DNA of 64,000 nucleotides from Caulobacter sp. Root343 (GTDB taxonomy: Bacteria; Pseudomonadota; Alphaproteobacteria; Caulobacterales; Caulobacteraceae): assembly GCF_001425745.1 (NCBI RefSeq), contig NZ_LMDF01000005.1, forward strand, positions 294,829 to 358,828, in the 5' to 3' direction. The notes beneath the pieces are model-generated. The model made no database searches, was not told where the DNA came from, and worked only from the letters and a program-made list of their open reading frames with translations. Both the position numbers and the translations under genes were made by a program. Below, piece by piece: positions 1-8,186 of the stretch (the stretch's first letter is position 1; each line of letters opens with the position of its first letter).

Positions 1-24
1 AGAGAGAGGGATTTTGGTCAGCTC

Positions 25-303
25 CTACGCCCAGCCGGGCGGTCCCTCGGGTTCGCGGCGGACCATCGGCGCGCGGTGGGCCCTCGTCACCCGTCGCAGC
101 GAGGCCGGATAGCGGTGCAGTTCCGCTTCGGGGCGGATGGGCCGCATGACCAGGCCGCCGCCGCAGTCGGGGCAGGTCTCGTCGAAGCGCAGGTCGGCGC
201 AGTCGGCGCAGAAGGTGTGTTCGAAGGTGCAGATTCGGGCCGCGTCGCTGGCCGGGGGCAGGTCGCGGTCACAGCACTCGCAATTCGGGCGCAGTTCGAG
301 CAT
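25..303 (-). CDS. DUF1272 small zinc-ribbon-like protein
   Basis: A 92-residue cytoplasmic protein starting at MLELRPNCECC. Three cysteine clusters (CECC near residue 9, an FCADC group, and CPDCGG) plus histidines suggest a double zinc-binding treble-clef or RING-like fold, which matches the DUF1272 family. The family has no established function. The start at 303 was chosen because the conserved family N-terminus begins there; further upstream the reading frame is only low-complexity read-through. It is divergent from carA with about 270 bases between them. The DUF1272 assignment rests on recognition of the CxCC...CPDC pattern, not on a search. Confidence 0.75.
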   Translation of the reverse strand: MLELRPNCECCDRDLPPASDAARICTFEHTFCADCADLRFDETCPDCGGGLVMRPIRPEAELHRYPASLRRVTRAHRAPMVRREPEGPPGWA

Positions 304-472
304 GGGGCCGTCCTCCCGTGTTCGTCTGGTTTTCTTGCGTGGAAGCCTTTCACCATAAGGGCTTTTAAGGCCTCCGCGCGAGGGGGCGCGGTCGCATATC
401 ACGGGAATGTGGAGCCAAGCGAAAATCGCGTGATCGCCAAGGGTCCGGCAGGGGTTGACCCCCTCCCCCATA

Positions 473-512
473 CCCCCTAGACACCCCGCCGTTTGCTTGG
501 CGGGCAGGGGGT
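473..512 (+). promoter_or_regulatory. nested hairpin in the carA leader
   Basis: An inner stem CCCGCC (485-490) pairs with GGCGGG (499-504) and an outer ACCCCCT (472-478) pairs with AGGGGGT (506-512). It lies 66 bases upstream of the carA start and has no clear T-tract. It could be a leader structure that controls carA or part of its promoter region. The pairing is read directly; the function is inference. Confidence 0.35.
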
Positions 513-577
513 TACCTCTGGCCCGCCTTTTTGCGAAAATAGACACCCGTCAACACGCGTTAGGAGCGCTCCACAGA

Positions 578-1744
578 ATGTCCCAAGACCTTCTTCCCGG
601 CGTTACCGGCGTACTGGCCCTGGCCGACGGCACGATCCTGCAGGGCGTGGGCTGCGGCGCGGTCGGCGACGCGGTCGGCGAGGTGTGCTTCAACACCGCC
701 ATGACGGGCTATCAGGAGATCCTGACCGACCCGTCCTACATGGCCCAGATCGTCGCCTTCACCTTCCCGCACATCGGCAATGTCGGCACCAATGTCGAGG
801 ACGTCGAGCAGGTCACCGGCGTGGCCGAGACCGCCGCCCGCGGCGCCCTGTTCCGCGAGGTCCCGACCCAGCAGGCCAACTGGCGCGCCAACAGCGACTT
901 CGACGCCTGGATGAAGACGCGGGGCGTCATCGGCCTGGCCGGGATCGACACCCGCGCCCTGACCCGCAAGATCCGCGAGACCGGCATGCCGCATGGCGTC
1001 ATCGCCCACGCGCCCGACGGCAAGTTCGACCTGGAGGCCCTGGTCGCCAAGGCCAAGGCCTGGGCCGGCCTCGAAGGCCTGGACCTGGCCAAGGACGCCT
1101 CGACCACCCAGACCTTCACCTGGGACGAGGGCCTGTGGTCGTGGCCGGAGGGCTACGCCAAGCTCGACAAGCCCAAGTACGAAGTGGTCGTCATCGACTA
1201 TGGCGTGAAGCGCAACATCCTGCGCGCCCTGGCCCATGTCGGGGCCCGCGCCACGGTGGTGCCGGCCGACACCAAGGCCGAGGACATCCTGGCCCGCAAC
1301 CCGGACGGCGTGCTGCTCAGCAACGGCCCCGGCGACCCGGCCGCCACGGGGCTGTATGCGGTGCCCGAGATCCAGAAGCTGGTCGAGAGCGGCAAGCCGG
1401 TGTTCGGCATCTGCCTGGGCCACCAGATGCTGGCCCTGGCGCTGGGCGCCAAGACCGTGAAGATGGAACAGGGCCACCACGGCGCCAACCATCCGGTCAA
1501 GGACCTGACCACCGGCAAGGTCGAGATCGTCTCGATGAACCACGGCTTCACCGTCGACAGCGAAAGCCTGCCCGCCCCGGTCCAGGAGACCCACGTCTCG
1601 CTGTTCGACGGCACCAACGCCGGCCTGCAACTGGCCGACAAGCCGGTGTTCTCGGTGCAGCACCACCCGGAGGCGTCTCCAGGACCGACCGACAGCCTGT
1701 ACCTGTTCGAGCGGTTCGCCGGCCTGATGGATCGGGCGAAATAG
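578..1744 (+). CDS. carA: carbamoyl-phosphate synthase small (glutaminase) subunit
   Basis: CarA hydrolyses glutamine and channels ammonia to CarB for carbamoyl phosphate, feeding arginine and pyrimidine synthesis. The 388-residue protein has the N-terminal CPSase small-subunit domain ([21 protein letters not shown] near residues 33-52) and a C-terminal class I glutamine amidotransferase domain with GICLGHQ, catalytic Cys279, and HHPEASPGP carrying His363 and Glu365. The start at 578 is preceded by AGGAG at 562-566 and matches the usual N-terminus. carB is in the same window but about 29 kb away on the other strand, so the two subunits are not in one operon. A nested hairpin lies just upstream. 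Confidence 0.97.
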   Translation: MSQDLLPGVTGVLALADGTILQGVGCGAVGDAVGEVCFNTAMTGYQEILTDPSYMAQIVAFTFPHIGNVGTNVEDVEQVTGVAETAARGALFREVPTQQANWRANSDFDAWMKTRGVIGLAGIDTRALTRKIRETGMPHGVIAHAPDGKFDLEALVAKAKAWAGLEGLDLAKDASTTQTFTWDEGLWSWPEGYAKLDKPKYEVVVIDYGVKRNILRALAHVGARATVVPADTKAEDILARNPDGVLLSNGPGDPAATGLYAVPEIQKLVESGKPVFGICLGHQMLALALGAKTVKMEQGHHGANHPVKDLTTGKVEIVSMNHGFTVDSESLPAPVQETHVSLFDGTNAGLQLADKPVFSVQHHPEASPGPTDSLYLFERFAGLMDRAK

Positions 1745-1746
1745 TT

Positions 1747-1910
1747 CCCCTCTCCCTTGCGGGAGAGGGTGGCCCGCGCAGCGGGTCGGGTGAGGGGTTG
1801 ATAAACAGATCCGCCGCGACAGCCTCACCGCCGTCGCGGCGGTTTTCGTTTGTGCGACCCCTCATCCGTCGACTTCGCCGACACCTTCTCCCGCAAGGGG
1901 AGAAGGGGGA
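1747..1910. repeat. paired palindromic repeat, family A copy 1
   Basis: A left arm (CTCTCCC ttgc GGGAGAG, then CCCGC gca GCGGG) and an inverted right arm (GTCGACttcGCCGAC, then CTTCTCCC gcaa GGGGAGAAG) flank a core rich in CCGCCGCGAC. Three more copies occur at 2278, 8014 and 30180. The layout resembles a pair of inverted REP elements (BIME-like). The right arm overlaps the 3' end of the DUF559 gene. Confidence 0.8.
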
Positions 1911-2242
1911 ATTGCGATGGCTTCGAGGATTTGGCCGAGGACCCTGTCGGGGTAGCTCAGCTGTTCGTTCCTGAAGCGCAGCACCCGAAAACCCTGGCCG
2001 TGCAGCCACGCGTCGCGCTGGGCGTCCCGTGCTTGATCGTGATGCGGACCATCGGCTTCCACGATCAGCCGATGGCGCAAGCACACGAAGTCCGCCACGT
2101 AGCGCCCGATCGGCAGTTGGCGACGAAACTTAAGGCCGTCGAGCCGCCGGTCGCGCAGCAACCGCCACAGCAACTGCTCCGTCGACGGCGCTTGGCCGCG
2201 CAGACGTCGAGCAAAGGCGACTTGTCGCGAGCGCTCCACCAT
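1862..2242 (-). CDS. DUF559 domain protein (Vsr-like PD-(D/E)XK nuclease fold)
   Basis: A 126-residue protein of the DUF559 family, which is related to very-short-patch-repair and restriction endonucleases. Visible family features in order are E22 with QLLWRLLR, the KFRRQLPIG block near residues 39-46, D51 in the ADFVC segment, and E62-x-D64 in LIVEADGPHH, giving the expected D...ExD catalytic arrangement. The start ATG at 2242 gives the normal DUF559 N-terminus. The last roughly 14 residues and the stop come from the family A repeat (PSPLAGEG...), so the native C-terminus seems to have been replaced by repeat-encoded sequence. The substrate is unknown and no methylase is adjacent. Confidence 0.85.
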   Translation of the reverse strand: MVERSRQVAFARRLRGQAPSTEQLLWRLLRDRRLDGLKFRRQLPIGRYVADFVCLRHRLIVEADGPHHDQARDAQRDAWLHGQGFRVLRFRNEQLSYPDRVLGQILEAIAIPPSPLAGEGVGEVDG

Positions 2243-2277
2243 GATGAGAACAATACATGAACATAAACACCCCACAA

Positions 2278-2437
2278 CCCCTCTCCCCCTGCGGGAGAGG
2301 GTGGCCCGCGCAGCGGGTCGGGTGAGGGGTCGCACGAACAGAGCCGCCGCGACGGCGGACAGACCGGATACAAGCCGACAGGTCTATCGACCCCTCATCC
2401 GGCCCTTCGGGCCACCTTCTCCCGCAAGGGGAGAAGG
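2278..2437. repeat. paired palindromic repeat, family A copy 2
   Basis: Same architecture as the copy at 1747: left arm CTCTCCCC ctgc GGGAGAG followed by CCCGC gca GCGGG, core with CCGCCGCGACGGCGG, right arm GGCCcttcGGGCC followed by CTTCTCCC gcaa GGGGAGAAG. The right-arm inner hairpin differs from copy 1 yet still pairs. This copy fills most of the gene-free stretch between the DUF559 gene and the flagellar-like gene. Confidence 0.8.
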
Positions 2438-2452
2438 AGACAAAAACTGGGG

Positions 2453-2492
2453 GCCGCCTCCCGCAAGACTAGGGGGCAAAGCGGGAGGCGGC
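2453..2492. repeat. 12-bp perfect inverted repeat
   Basis: GCCGCCTCCCGC (2453-2464) is repeated inverted as GCGGGAGGCGGC (2481-2492) with a 16-base loop. It sits in the gene-free interval 2243-2606 next to a family A repeat, downstream of the converging flagellar-like gene. No T-tract follows on either strand, so a classical terminator is unlikely. The rest of that interval shows nothing recognisable. Confidence 0.6.
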
Positions 2493-2606
2493 TGCCGAAC
2501 GCCCGCTGCAAGGGGGGCGCGCTTTGGGCGTCCGGCGGCTAGAGCCCGTCCGTTCCGGTGGAAGACCGAACCGTCTGGTCAGGCTCTAACGTCGTTGTGG
2601 CGGGGC

Positions 2607-2846
2607 TCAGGCCTTGAGGTCGAGCAGCGCGCCGGTCATCTGGTCGGCGGTTCGGATCACCGCCGCATTGGCCTTGAAGTCGTTCGCGGCGCTGATCTGC
2701 CCGACCCGCTCGCCAACATAATCCACGTCGCCAAGGGTCTCGGCCCGGTCGGCCTGCGCCCCGGCCGAAGCTACGCGCTGGGCGCTGGCCTGGAGCCGGT
2801 CGGCGGCGGCCATCATGCCGGCGGCGGCGATTGAAAGAGCCTGCAT
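2607..2846 (-). CDS. small flagellar basal-body rod-like protein
   Basis: This 79-residue protein looks like the two ends of a flagellar rod/hook-family protein with the middle missing. The N-terminus (LSIAAAGMMAAADRLQASAQRVA) resembles the amphipathic start of FlgB/FlgC/FlgG proteins. The C-terminus (DFKANAAVIRTADQMTGALL) resembles the FlgC/FlgE C-terminal helix. Together these helices normally form the coiled-coil core of the axial structure. No other flagellar genes are nearby. A palindromic region with CtrA-like half sites lies upstream. The role as a rod component or export-associated protein is inferred from helix similarity only. Confidence 0.7.
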   Translation of the reverse strand: MQALSIAAAGMMAAADRLQASAQRVASAGAQADRAETLGDVDYVGERVGQISAANDFKANAAVIRTADQMTGALLDLKA

Positions 2847-2984
2847 GGGATGTCCCCCTGGGTTGGCGTCTTGGTTGGCGTCTTTGCCGTTGCGTTCTTG
2901 ACGTCGGTTTTCGCGCCATCTCGGTTAAGGAGATGCAACCAAAAATGGTAAAATTTACGGTTCGGTCATCTTTTTTAGCATCCG

Positions 2985-3029
2985 TTAACCCTGTTTCCGG
3001 CCCGCCTGGCCGGTCTCCGCCAGGGTTAA
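2985..3029. promoter_or_regulatory. nested inverted repeat with CtrA-like half sites
   Basis: TTAACCCTG (2985-2993) and CAGGGTTAA (3021-3029) form a perfect 9-bp inverted repeat enclosing a second perfect stem CCGGCC (2997-3002)/GGCCGG (3008-3013). On the minus strand the segment 3026-3040 reads TTAG-N7-TTAA, one mismatch from the CtrA consensus TTAA-N7-TTAA. It lies in the 397-base gap 2847-3243 between the flagellar-like gene and the divergent M28 peptidase gene, so it could control either. The remainder of the gap is AT-richer promoter-like DNA. Confidence 0.4.
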
Positions 3030-3243
3030 TCTGCCGCTAACCGAACTTGGCGGGGAACGTTGCTGGCCTTGGCGCGCGGGGTGAATGAAGCCCATTGCGA
3101 GAACGCGGTTCTCGGCGACAATTCCTGCCCAACATTACAAAACGTTCAGGCGCGGCCGTCTCGACAAGCCGTCAGCACACCGACATGGTTCGGCCCCTGC
3201 GCGGGCCGGGGGCGGTCCGCTTTCCCGAGAGGCTCTCACAGAC

Positions 3244-4950
3244 ATGTCGTTCACGCGTCGCGCCGCGCTCGCCAGCGCCGCCCTGCTCATGGTCGCGCAA
3301 CCCGTCCTGGCCGCCGCGCCGGCCAAGCCCGCCGCTTCCTCGATGAAGAAGGCCGCGGCTTCGGACTTCGTCCCCTCGCCCGAGGCCATCAAGGCCCACA
3401 TGACCTTCCTGGCCGACGACGCCATGGAAGGCCGCGAGGCCGGCACGCGCGGCTACGACATCGCCGCCAACTACGTCGCCGCCCAGTACGCCCTGCTGGG
3501 CGTCAAGCCGGCCGGCGACAAGACCGCCGCCGGGACGTCCTACCAGCAGCACGTGCCGCTGCTGGCCTACCGCCCTAACGGCGAAGGCTCGGTCGCGATC
3601 ACCGGCCCCGACGGCAAGGAAGCGGCGCTGAAGTACGGCGAGGACTACCTGCCCGGTCCTCAGGCCCAGGCGGCCGACCTGACGGTGAGCGCGCCGCTGG
3701 TCTTCGTCGGCTACGGCCTGGTCGACGCCGGCCGGGGCCGCGACGACTACGCGGGCCTGGACGTGAAGGGCAAGATCGTCGTCATGCTGAGCGGCGCCCC
3801 GACCTCCATCCAGACCGAGGAGCGCGCCCACTTCAGCAATCCCAACGTCAAGCGCCTGGAAGCAGCCAAGCGCGGCGCGGTCGGCGTGATGATCATGCCG
3901 ACCACCAGCAGCGAGAAGCGTCGCCCGTTCGCGCGCGGCCTGATGGGCATGAAGGAATGGCGGGTGATCTGGCGCAACGCCCAGGACGTCGGCGCCATCC
4001 GCGCGCCTAGCGCGCCTAGCCTGGTGACCCTCAGCCTGGCCGGGGCGGAAAAGCTGTTCGCCGGCGCGCCGACGCCGCTGGCGACGGTGCTGACCGAGGC
4101 CGAGACCCCGGCCGGCGCGGTCAAGGGCTTCGCCCTGGCGACCAAGGCCAATGTCGTTCTCAAGACCGAGATCGAGAAGCGCGAGAGCAGCAACGTCGTC
4201 GGCATGATCGAGGGCGCGGACCCGACGCTGAAGGCCCAGACCGTGATCCTGTCGGCCCATCTGGACCACATCGGCATCAAGGACAACGCCAAGCCCGGCG
4301 AGGACCGCATCAACAACGGCGCCCTGGACAACGCCTCGGGCATCGCCACCCTGCTGGAAGTGGCGCGCGGCTTCAAGAACACCAAGGTCCGTCCCAAGCG
4401 CTCGATCATCCTGCTGGCGGTGACCGGCGAGGAGAAGGGCCTGATCGGCTCGGACTATTTCGCCAACAACCCGACGGTGACCAAGGCCGACATCGCCGCC
4501 GACGTGAACCTGGACATGCCGGTGCTGCTGTATCCGTTCACCGACGTGATCGCGTTCGGCGCCGACCGCTCGACCGTCGGCGAGGCGGTCAAGCACGCCG
4601 CCGGCCGCGTGGGCGTGGCCCTGTCGGGCGATCCGCTGCCGGAGGAAGGCCTGTTCACCCGCTCGGACCACTACCGCTTCGTCGAGCAGGGGATCCCGTC
4701 GGTGTTCCTGATGACCGGCTTCCAGAACGGCGGCGAAAAGGCCTTCACCACCTTCCTGAAGACCAACTACCACCATCCGGGCGATGACCTGAACCAGCCC
4801 ATCGACTACCAGGCGGCCGCCAAGTTCGCCCTGGTCAATTACGAGATCGCCCGCGAGCTGGCCGACACTCCGGCCCGCCCCGTGTGGAAGAAAGGCGACT
4901 TCTTCGGCGCCGCCTTCGCCCCGGCGGGCCACCCGTCGGCGGCGAAGTGA
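3244..4950 (+). CDS. secreted M28 family metallopeptidase with PA-like domain
   Basis: A 568-residue zinc aminopeptidase-like enzyme. The N-terminus (MSFTRRAALASAALLM...VLAAAP) is an export signal with an RR pair that could be Sec or Tat. A protease-associated (PA) insert follows (LVFVGYGLVDAGRGRDDYAG near residue 155). The C-terminal M28 domain carries the expected zinc ligands in order: SAHLDHIG near 337, NNGALDNASG near 360, TGEEKGLIG near 395 (catalytic Glu and ligand Glu), NLDMP near 422 and the His of HHPGDDL near 510. The start was chosen at the signal peptide; longer upstream frames lack a plausible N-terminus. It probably cleaves peptides in the periplasm or outside the cell. Confidence 0.92.
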   Translation: MSFTRRAALASAALLMVAQPVLAAAPAKPAASSMKKAAASDFVPSPEAIKAHMTFLADDAMEGREAGTRGYDIAANYVAAQYALLGVKPAGDKTAAGTSYQQHVPLLAYRPNGEGSVAITGPDGKEAALKYGEDYLPGPQAQAADLTVSAPLVFVGYGLVDAGRGRDDYAGLDVKGKIVVMLSGAPTSIQTEERAHFSNPNVKRLEAAKRGAVGVMIMPTTSSEKRRPFARGLMGMKEWRVIWRNAQDVGAIRAPSAPSLVTLSLAGAEKLFAGAPTPLATVLTEAETPAGAVKGFALATKANVVLKTEIEKRESSNVVGMIEGADPTLKAQTVILSAHLDHIGIKDNAKPGEDRINNGALDNASGIATLLEVARGFKNTKVRPKRSIILLAVTGEEKGLIGSDYFANNPTVTKADIAADVNLDMPVLLYPFTDVIAFGADRSTVGEAVKHAAGRVGVALSGDPLPEEGLFTRSDHYRFVEQGIPSVFLMTGFQNGGEKAFTTFLKTNYHHPGDDLNQPIDYQAAAKFALVNYEIARELADTPARPVWKKGDFFGAAFAPAGHPSAAK

Positions 4951-4962
4951 TTGGGGGTTATT

Positions 4963-5178
4963 CCCTCTCTCTGAGAGAGAGGGAGGGGCCCATGCGCAGC
5001 ATGGGAGGGTGAGAGGTTACACCCTCCCAGAATGAAACTCCCCTTTACCGCTCCTGGCGAGAGTTGGGTTTGAGGCGGGAGCAAGTCGCGGGTCAGAGTT
5101 TCACCGGCTGACGGTGAAACCTCTCACCCTCCCACCGCCGATGGCGGCGGGCCCCTCCCTCTCTCTATGAGAGAGGGG
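4963..5178. repeat. paired palindromic repeat, family C
   Basis: CCCTCTCTC tgaGAGAGAGGG followed by CCCATGC gca GCATGGG and GGGTGAGAGG make the left arm; the inverted right arm has CCTCTCACCC, then CCGCC gatGGCGG and CCCTCTCTC tatGAGAGAGG. An inner TTTCACCG gct CGGTGAAA-type palindrome occupies the core near 5098-5122. It fills the 306-base gap between the M28 and DUF998 genes. A partial copy is at 36511-36540. Confidence 0.75.
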
Positions 5179-5256
5179 TTTCGCGCCTTCCTCGAATGAT
5201 CAGCCATTGATTTCGCCCGGATCAGGCCCAAAATCCGAAGCCTCCCTCTTGCGTCA

Positions 5257-5904
5257 ATGGATCCCCCACGCGTGACCGCCCGCACCGGCGCATTCCTGAA
5301 GATCGGCGTGATCGCGCCGGCCATCATGGTGGCCGACGTGCTGGTCGCTCAGCGGTTGTTCCCCGGCTTCGACGCCGGCGCCCAGTTCATCAGCGAGCTG
5401 GGCGGCCCGGACGCGCCGATGCCGGCGGTGTTCAACTACGGCATGATGGTCGCCGGGATCGCCGGCCTGCTGGCCGGGGCCGGCTTCACCCACGCGCTGG
5501 AGCAGGCCGGCGGCCGGCGAGTGGTCTCGGCCTTCGCCGGGCTGTTCGTGGCCCTGACCGGCCTGGGCGCCTTCTTCGCCGGGGTGTTCCACTGGCCCGA
5601 CCCGATGCACCGGGCCTGCGGCGTCGGCCTGGCGATCCAGTTCGCGCCGCTGTTCGCCGCCTGGGCCCTGTGGGGCAAGCCCGGCTACCGACGGCTGGCC
5701 CACTTCTCGCTGGGCTGGTTCCTGGGCCTGCTGATTGTCTTCGCCCTGCTGACCGGGGTGTGGAATGTCCGCACCGGCCACGACGTCGGCTACTGGCAGC
5801 GCGGCCACGCCTTCCTGGGCCTGCTGTGGCTGGCCATCGCCGCCTGGACCCTGGAGAAGGGCTGGAAGGCGAGTTCGATGGCGGCTGAACCGGCGGTCGT
5901 CTAG
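5257..5904 (+). CDS. DUF998 family integral membrane protein
   Basis: A 215-residue protein with about six hydrophobic segments. The conserved DUF998 features are visible: FISELGGPDAP after the first membrane segment, then FNYGMMVAGIAGLLAGAG. Proteins of this family are predicted multi-pass inner-membrane proteins of unknown function. The start could be the ATG at 5257 or the in-frame GTG at 5272; neither has a strong ribosome-binding site. It is followed 29 bases later by a lipoprotein gene on the same strand and the two may be co-transcribed. Confidence 0.8.
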   Translation: MDPPRVTARTGAFLKIGVIAPAIMVADVLVAQRLFPGFDAGAQFISELGGPDAPMPAVFNYGMMVAGIAGLLAGAGFTHALEQAGGRRVVSAFAGLFVALTGLGAFFAGVFHWPDPMHRACGVGLAIQFAPLFAAWALWGKPGYRRLAHFSLGWFLGLLIVFALLTGVWNVRTGHDVGYWQRGHAFLGLLWLAIAAWTLEKGWKASSMAAEPAVV

Positions 5905-5933
5905 CGTCGTTCTCCAGACACAAGGGGGACGTC

Positions 5934-6491
5934 ATGACCAACCACCGCCTCGCCACGGTGATCGCCGCCGTCCTGGCCCTGGGCGCCTGTTCGCCCCAGA
6001 AGACCGAGGATCAGCCCGCCGCCCCGGCCGCGCCGGACGAGGTGCGCACCCCCGCGGTCGCGCCGGCCGCGCCCGTCAACGCCACGCCGGCCGAGGGCGC
6101 CACGATGGGCGGGGACGGATCCCAGATCCAGCTGTCGGGCCTGACCCGCGCCGACTTCCAGGCCAACGACCTCGATGGCGAGCTGGGCTGCCACTTCCGG
6201 ACCGACGCCACCGACCCCCTGCTGGTCGCCTATGGCTTCGTCGGCTCCAAGGACGCCGCCCAGGGCCTGGTCAAGGTGGGGACCTATGTCGAGCGGATCG
6301 CCGCGCCGGGCGGCTTCGACGGCCTCGTCAACGGCGCGACCTTCACCGGGGCCGGCAAGACGATCAAGATCGCCATCACCGGCCCGGCGACCGGCGGCGG
6401 CGAGTCCCCGGCCTACCCCGCCACCCTGACCTACGACCGCGCCGACGGCGCCAAGCGGGTCTATGCCGGGACCTGGACCTGCGGGCCGTAG
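5934..6491 (+). CDS. hypothetical lipoprotein
   Basis: A 185-residue protein with a lipoprotein signal (hydrophobic VIAAVLAL followed by the lipobox LGAC, acylated Cys near residue 21). A Pro/Ala-rich linker follows, and then a domain of roughly 120 residues beginning GDGSQIQLSGLTRADFQ. The mature domain looks beta-rich with GCHF and TWTCGP cysteines that could pair. A GGGGGAC ribosome-binding site precedes the ATG. I do not recognise the domain. It is probably anchored in the inner or outer membrane facing the periplasm, downstream of the DUF998 gene. Confidence 0.75.
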   Translation: MTNHRLATVIAAVLALGACSPQKTEDQPAAPAAPDEVRTPAVAPAAPVNATPAEGATMGGDGSQIQLSGLTRADFQANDLDGELGCHFRTDATDPLLVAYGFVGSKDAAQGLVKVGTYVERIAAPGGFDGLVNGATFTGAGKTIKIAITGPATGGGESPAYPATLTYDRADGAKRVYAGTWTCGP

Positions 6492-6553
6492 GGCTTGACG
6501 CCGAGGGGCGTCACGCTAGACCCGGCGCTCAGCTTTGCCCTGACGCGGATCCG

Positions 6554-7237
6554 ATGATCACCTTCTCCGACGACATCTTCACCGAACCGGCGGACGTGGA
6601 TCCGGACACCCTGGCCAATCTGGGCCCCCTGCGACGGCTGGCCGGCGTGTGGGAGGGGACCAAGGGCGTCGACCTGAACCCCAAGGCCGAGGGTCCCGAG
6701 CGGCGCGACTTCCTGGAACGCATCGAGATGCAGCCGATCGACCCGCAGGCCAACGGGCCGCAGCTGCTCTACGGCCTGCGCTACCACGTCCACATCGTCG
6801 CCTCGGACGAGGACACCACCTTCCACGACCAGGTCGGCTACTGGTTGTGGGAGCCGGCCACCGGCCTGATCATGCAGACCCTGGCCATCCCGCGCGGCCA
6901 GGTGGCGCTGGCCAAGGGCCAGGCCGCGGCGGACGGTTCCGGGCTGATGGTCCGGGCCGAGCGGGGCGGGCCGGGCTATGGGATCTGCTCGACCGATTTC
7001 CTGGAGTGGGCGTTCCGCACCGACTCCTACCAGCTGGACGTCGCCTTCGAGGCCGACGGCGGCTGGTCGTATGTCTCCACCACCATGCTGCAGGTGCGCG
7101 GCCGCACCGCCCCATTCCGCCACGTCGACCGCAACACGCTGCACAAGGTCGCCGAGCCCCGACCCAATCCTTCCGCGCGGATCGCGGCGGGGATGACGCT
7201 GGCCGAGGCGCATGGCTTCGTGTCGATCGGCGACTGA
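6554..7237 (+). CDS. nitrobindin/THAP4-like heme-binding beta-barrel protein
   Basis: A 227-residue cytoplasmic protein. Near residues 18-28 it carries LRRLAGVWEG, the G-x-W-x-G signature of the FABP-like nitrobindin family. It ends the barrel with FRHVDRNTLHKV, where the family's axial heme histidine usually lies. Nitrobindins hold ferric heme in a 10-stranded barrel and isomerise or scavenge reactive nitrogen species. The ATG at 6554 gives the family-like start (MITFSDDIF). It stands alone between a lipoprotein gene and a family B repeat. The biochemical role is inferred from family resemblance. Confidence 0.72.
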   Translation: MITFSDDIFTEPADVDPDTLANLGPLRRLAGVWEGTKGVDLNPKAEGPERRDFLERIEMQPIDPQANGPQLLYGLRYHVHIVASDEDTTFHDQVGYWLWEPATGLIMQTLAIPRGQVALAKGQAAADGSGLMVRAERGGPGYGICSTDFLEWAFRTDSYQLDVAFEADGGWSYVSTTMLQVRGRTAPFRHVDRNTLHKVAEPRPNPSARIAAGMTLAEAHGFVSIGD

Positions 7238-7246
7238 GGCCTGCTC

Positions 7247-7383
7247 TCCTCCCCCTCCGGGGGAGGGGGACCGGCGAACGCCGGTGGAGGGGCCCTGTGA
7301 ATGGGCCAACGCACGACCGCTTCGCGGACCCCCTCCGTCTCGCCGCGTATTCGCGGCGATCCACCTCCCCCTAATGGGGAGGC
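7247..7383. repeat. paired palindromic repeat, family B copy 1
   Basis: CTCCCCC tccGGGGGAG, then ACCGGC gaaCGCCGGT, then CCGCttcGCGG, then CGCCGCG tattCGCGGCG, then CCTCCCC ctaatGGGGAGG. Related copies are at 37514 (inverted) and 59445, with a half copy at 24873. The fourth stem differs between copies but stays self-complementary. It overlaps the last codons and stop of the PEBP gene on the opposite strand. Confidence 0.8.
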
Positions 7384-7943
7384 AGGGTCTCCGGCGCCTC
7401 GTAGGTCGCCACCAGCACGCCGTCGGCCAGGGTGTCGCCCTTCAGGGCGCTGACCAGGGTCTCCAGCGGGATGTTGGGGCCGAAGGTCAGCCGCTCGGCC
7501 AGGGCGAAGATCTGGAAGTGGTAGCGGTGCAGGCCGTGGCCGGGCGGCGGGCGCGGGCCGAACCAGCCGACCGCGCCGTTGTCGTTGACGCCCTGGACGG
7601 CCCCGCCGACCTGGCCCAGGCCGGGCGTGTTGGGCAGGCCCTCCGGCAAGCTGGTGGCCTCGCCCGGGATGTTCCAGATCAGCCAGTGGACGAACGGCCG
7701 CTCGCGCGGGGCGTCGGGATCCTCGACCACGATGGCATAGGCCGCCGCGCCCTCGACCGGCGTCCAGACCAGCGGCGGCGAGCGGTTCTCGTGATAGGCC
7801 GAATGGCGGTCCTCCAGATGGCCATCGACGTCCAGCGACGGCGTGGTCAGGACGATGCCGCCGTCACCGAACGGCTGGATCTTCTGGATGGTGATGGCGT
7901 CGCCGGAGTGGTCGGGTGGCGAAGGGTCGGGGGAATGGGCCAT
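7371..7943 (-). CDS. YbhB/YbcL family PEBP-like protein
   Basis: A 190-residue phosphatidylethanolamine-binding-protein-fold protein (bacterial Raf-kinase-inhibitor-like). The ligand-site motifs are visible: EDPDAP in AYAIVVEDPDAPRERPFVHW, the HW pair and WNIPG that follow, and GLHRYHFQIFAL near residue 145. No signal peptide is present from the ATG at 7943, so it should be cytoplasmic. The reading frame extends upstream into a family A repeat, which argues for the internal start. The final residues LPPH and the stop codon lie inside a family B repeat. The ligand and partner are unknown. Confidence 0.88.
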   Translation of the reverse strand: MAHSPDPSPPDHSGDAITIQKIQPFGDGGIVLTTPSLDVDGHLEDRHSAYHENRSPPLVWTPVEGAAAYAIVVEDPDAPRERPFVHWLIWNIPGEATSLPEGLPNTPGLGQVGGAVQGVNDNGAVGWFGPRPPPGHGLHRYHFQIFALAERLTFGPNIPLETLVSALKGDTLADGVLVATYEAPETLPPH

Positions 7944-8013
7944 GGCGGGGTCTCCTCGCGGGAGAGAACCCGTGGGCCAACGGTAAAGTTCACAGCTCTG
8001 CCGAATGATGGTT

Positions 8014-8176
8014 CCCCCTCTCCCCTTGCGGGAGAGGGTGGCCGCCAGAGGCGGTCGGGCGAGGGGTCGCACGACCAGAACCGCCGCGACGGCCGTCGAC
8101 GCCGGGTGCGAGCGGAGCCGGCTATCAACCCCTCATCCGGCCCTTCGGGCCACCTTCTCCCGCAAGGGGAGAAGGG
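8014..8176. repeat. paired palindromic repeat, family A copy 3
   Basis: Left arm CTCTCCCC ttgcGGGAGAG followed by CCGCC agaGGCGG; core with CCGCCGCGACGGC; right arm GGCCcttcGGGCC followed by CTTCTCCC gcaaGGGGAGAAG. It lies between the PEBP gene and the 2OG-oxygenase gene, both on the minus strand. The second hairpin CCGCC/GGCGG replaces CCCGC/GCGGG of the other copies. Confidence 0.8.
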
Positions 8177-8186
8177 CGCCTACGCC

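Noticed and set aside
3172-4932. A 586-codon frame antisense to the M28 peptidase gene
   Set aside because: Same cause: stop-poor antisense frame in high-GC DNA; no family features, while the sense frame has all zinc ligands.
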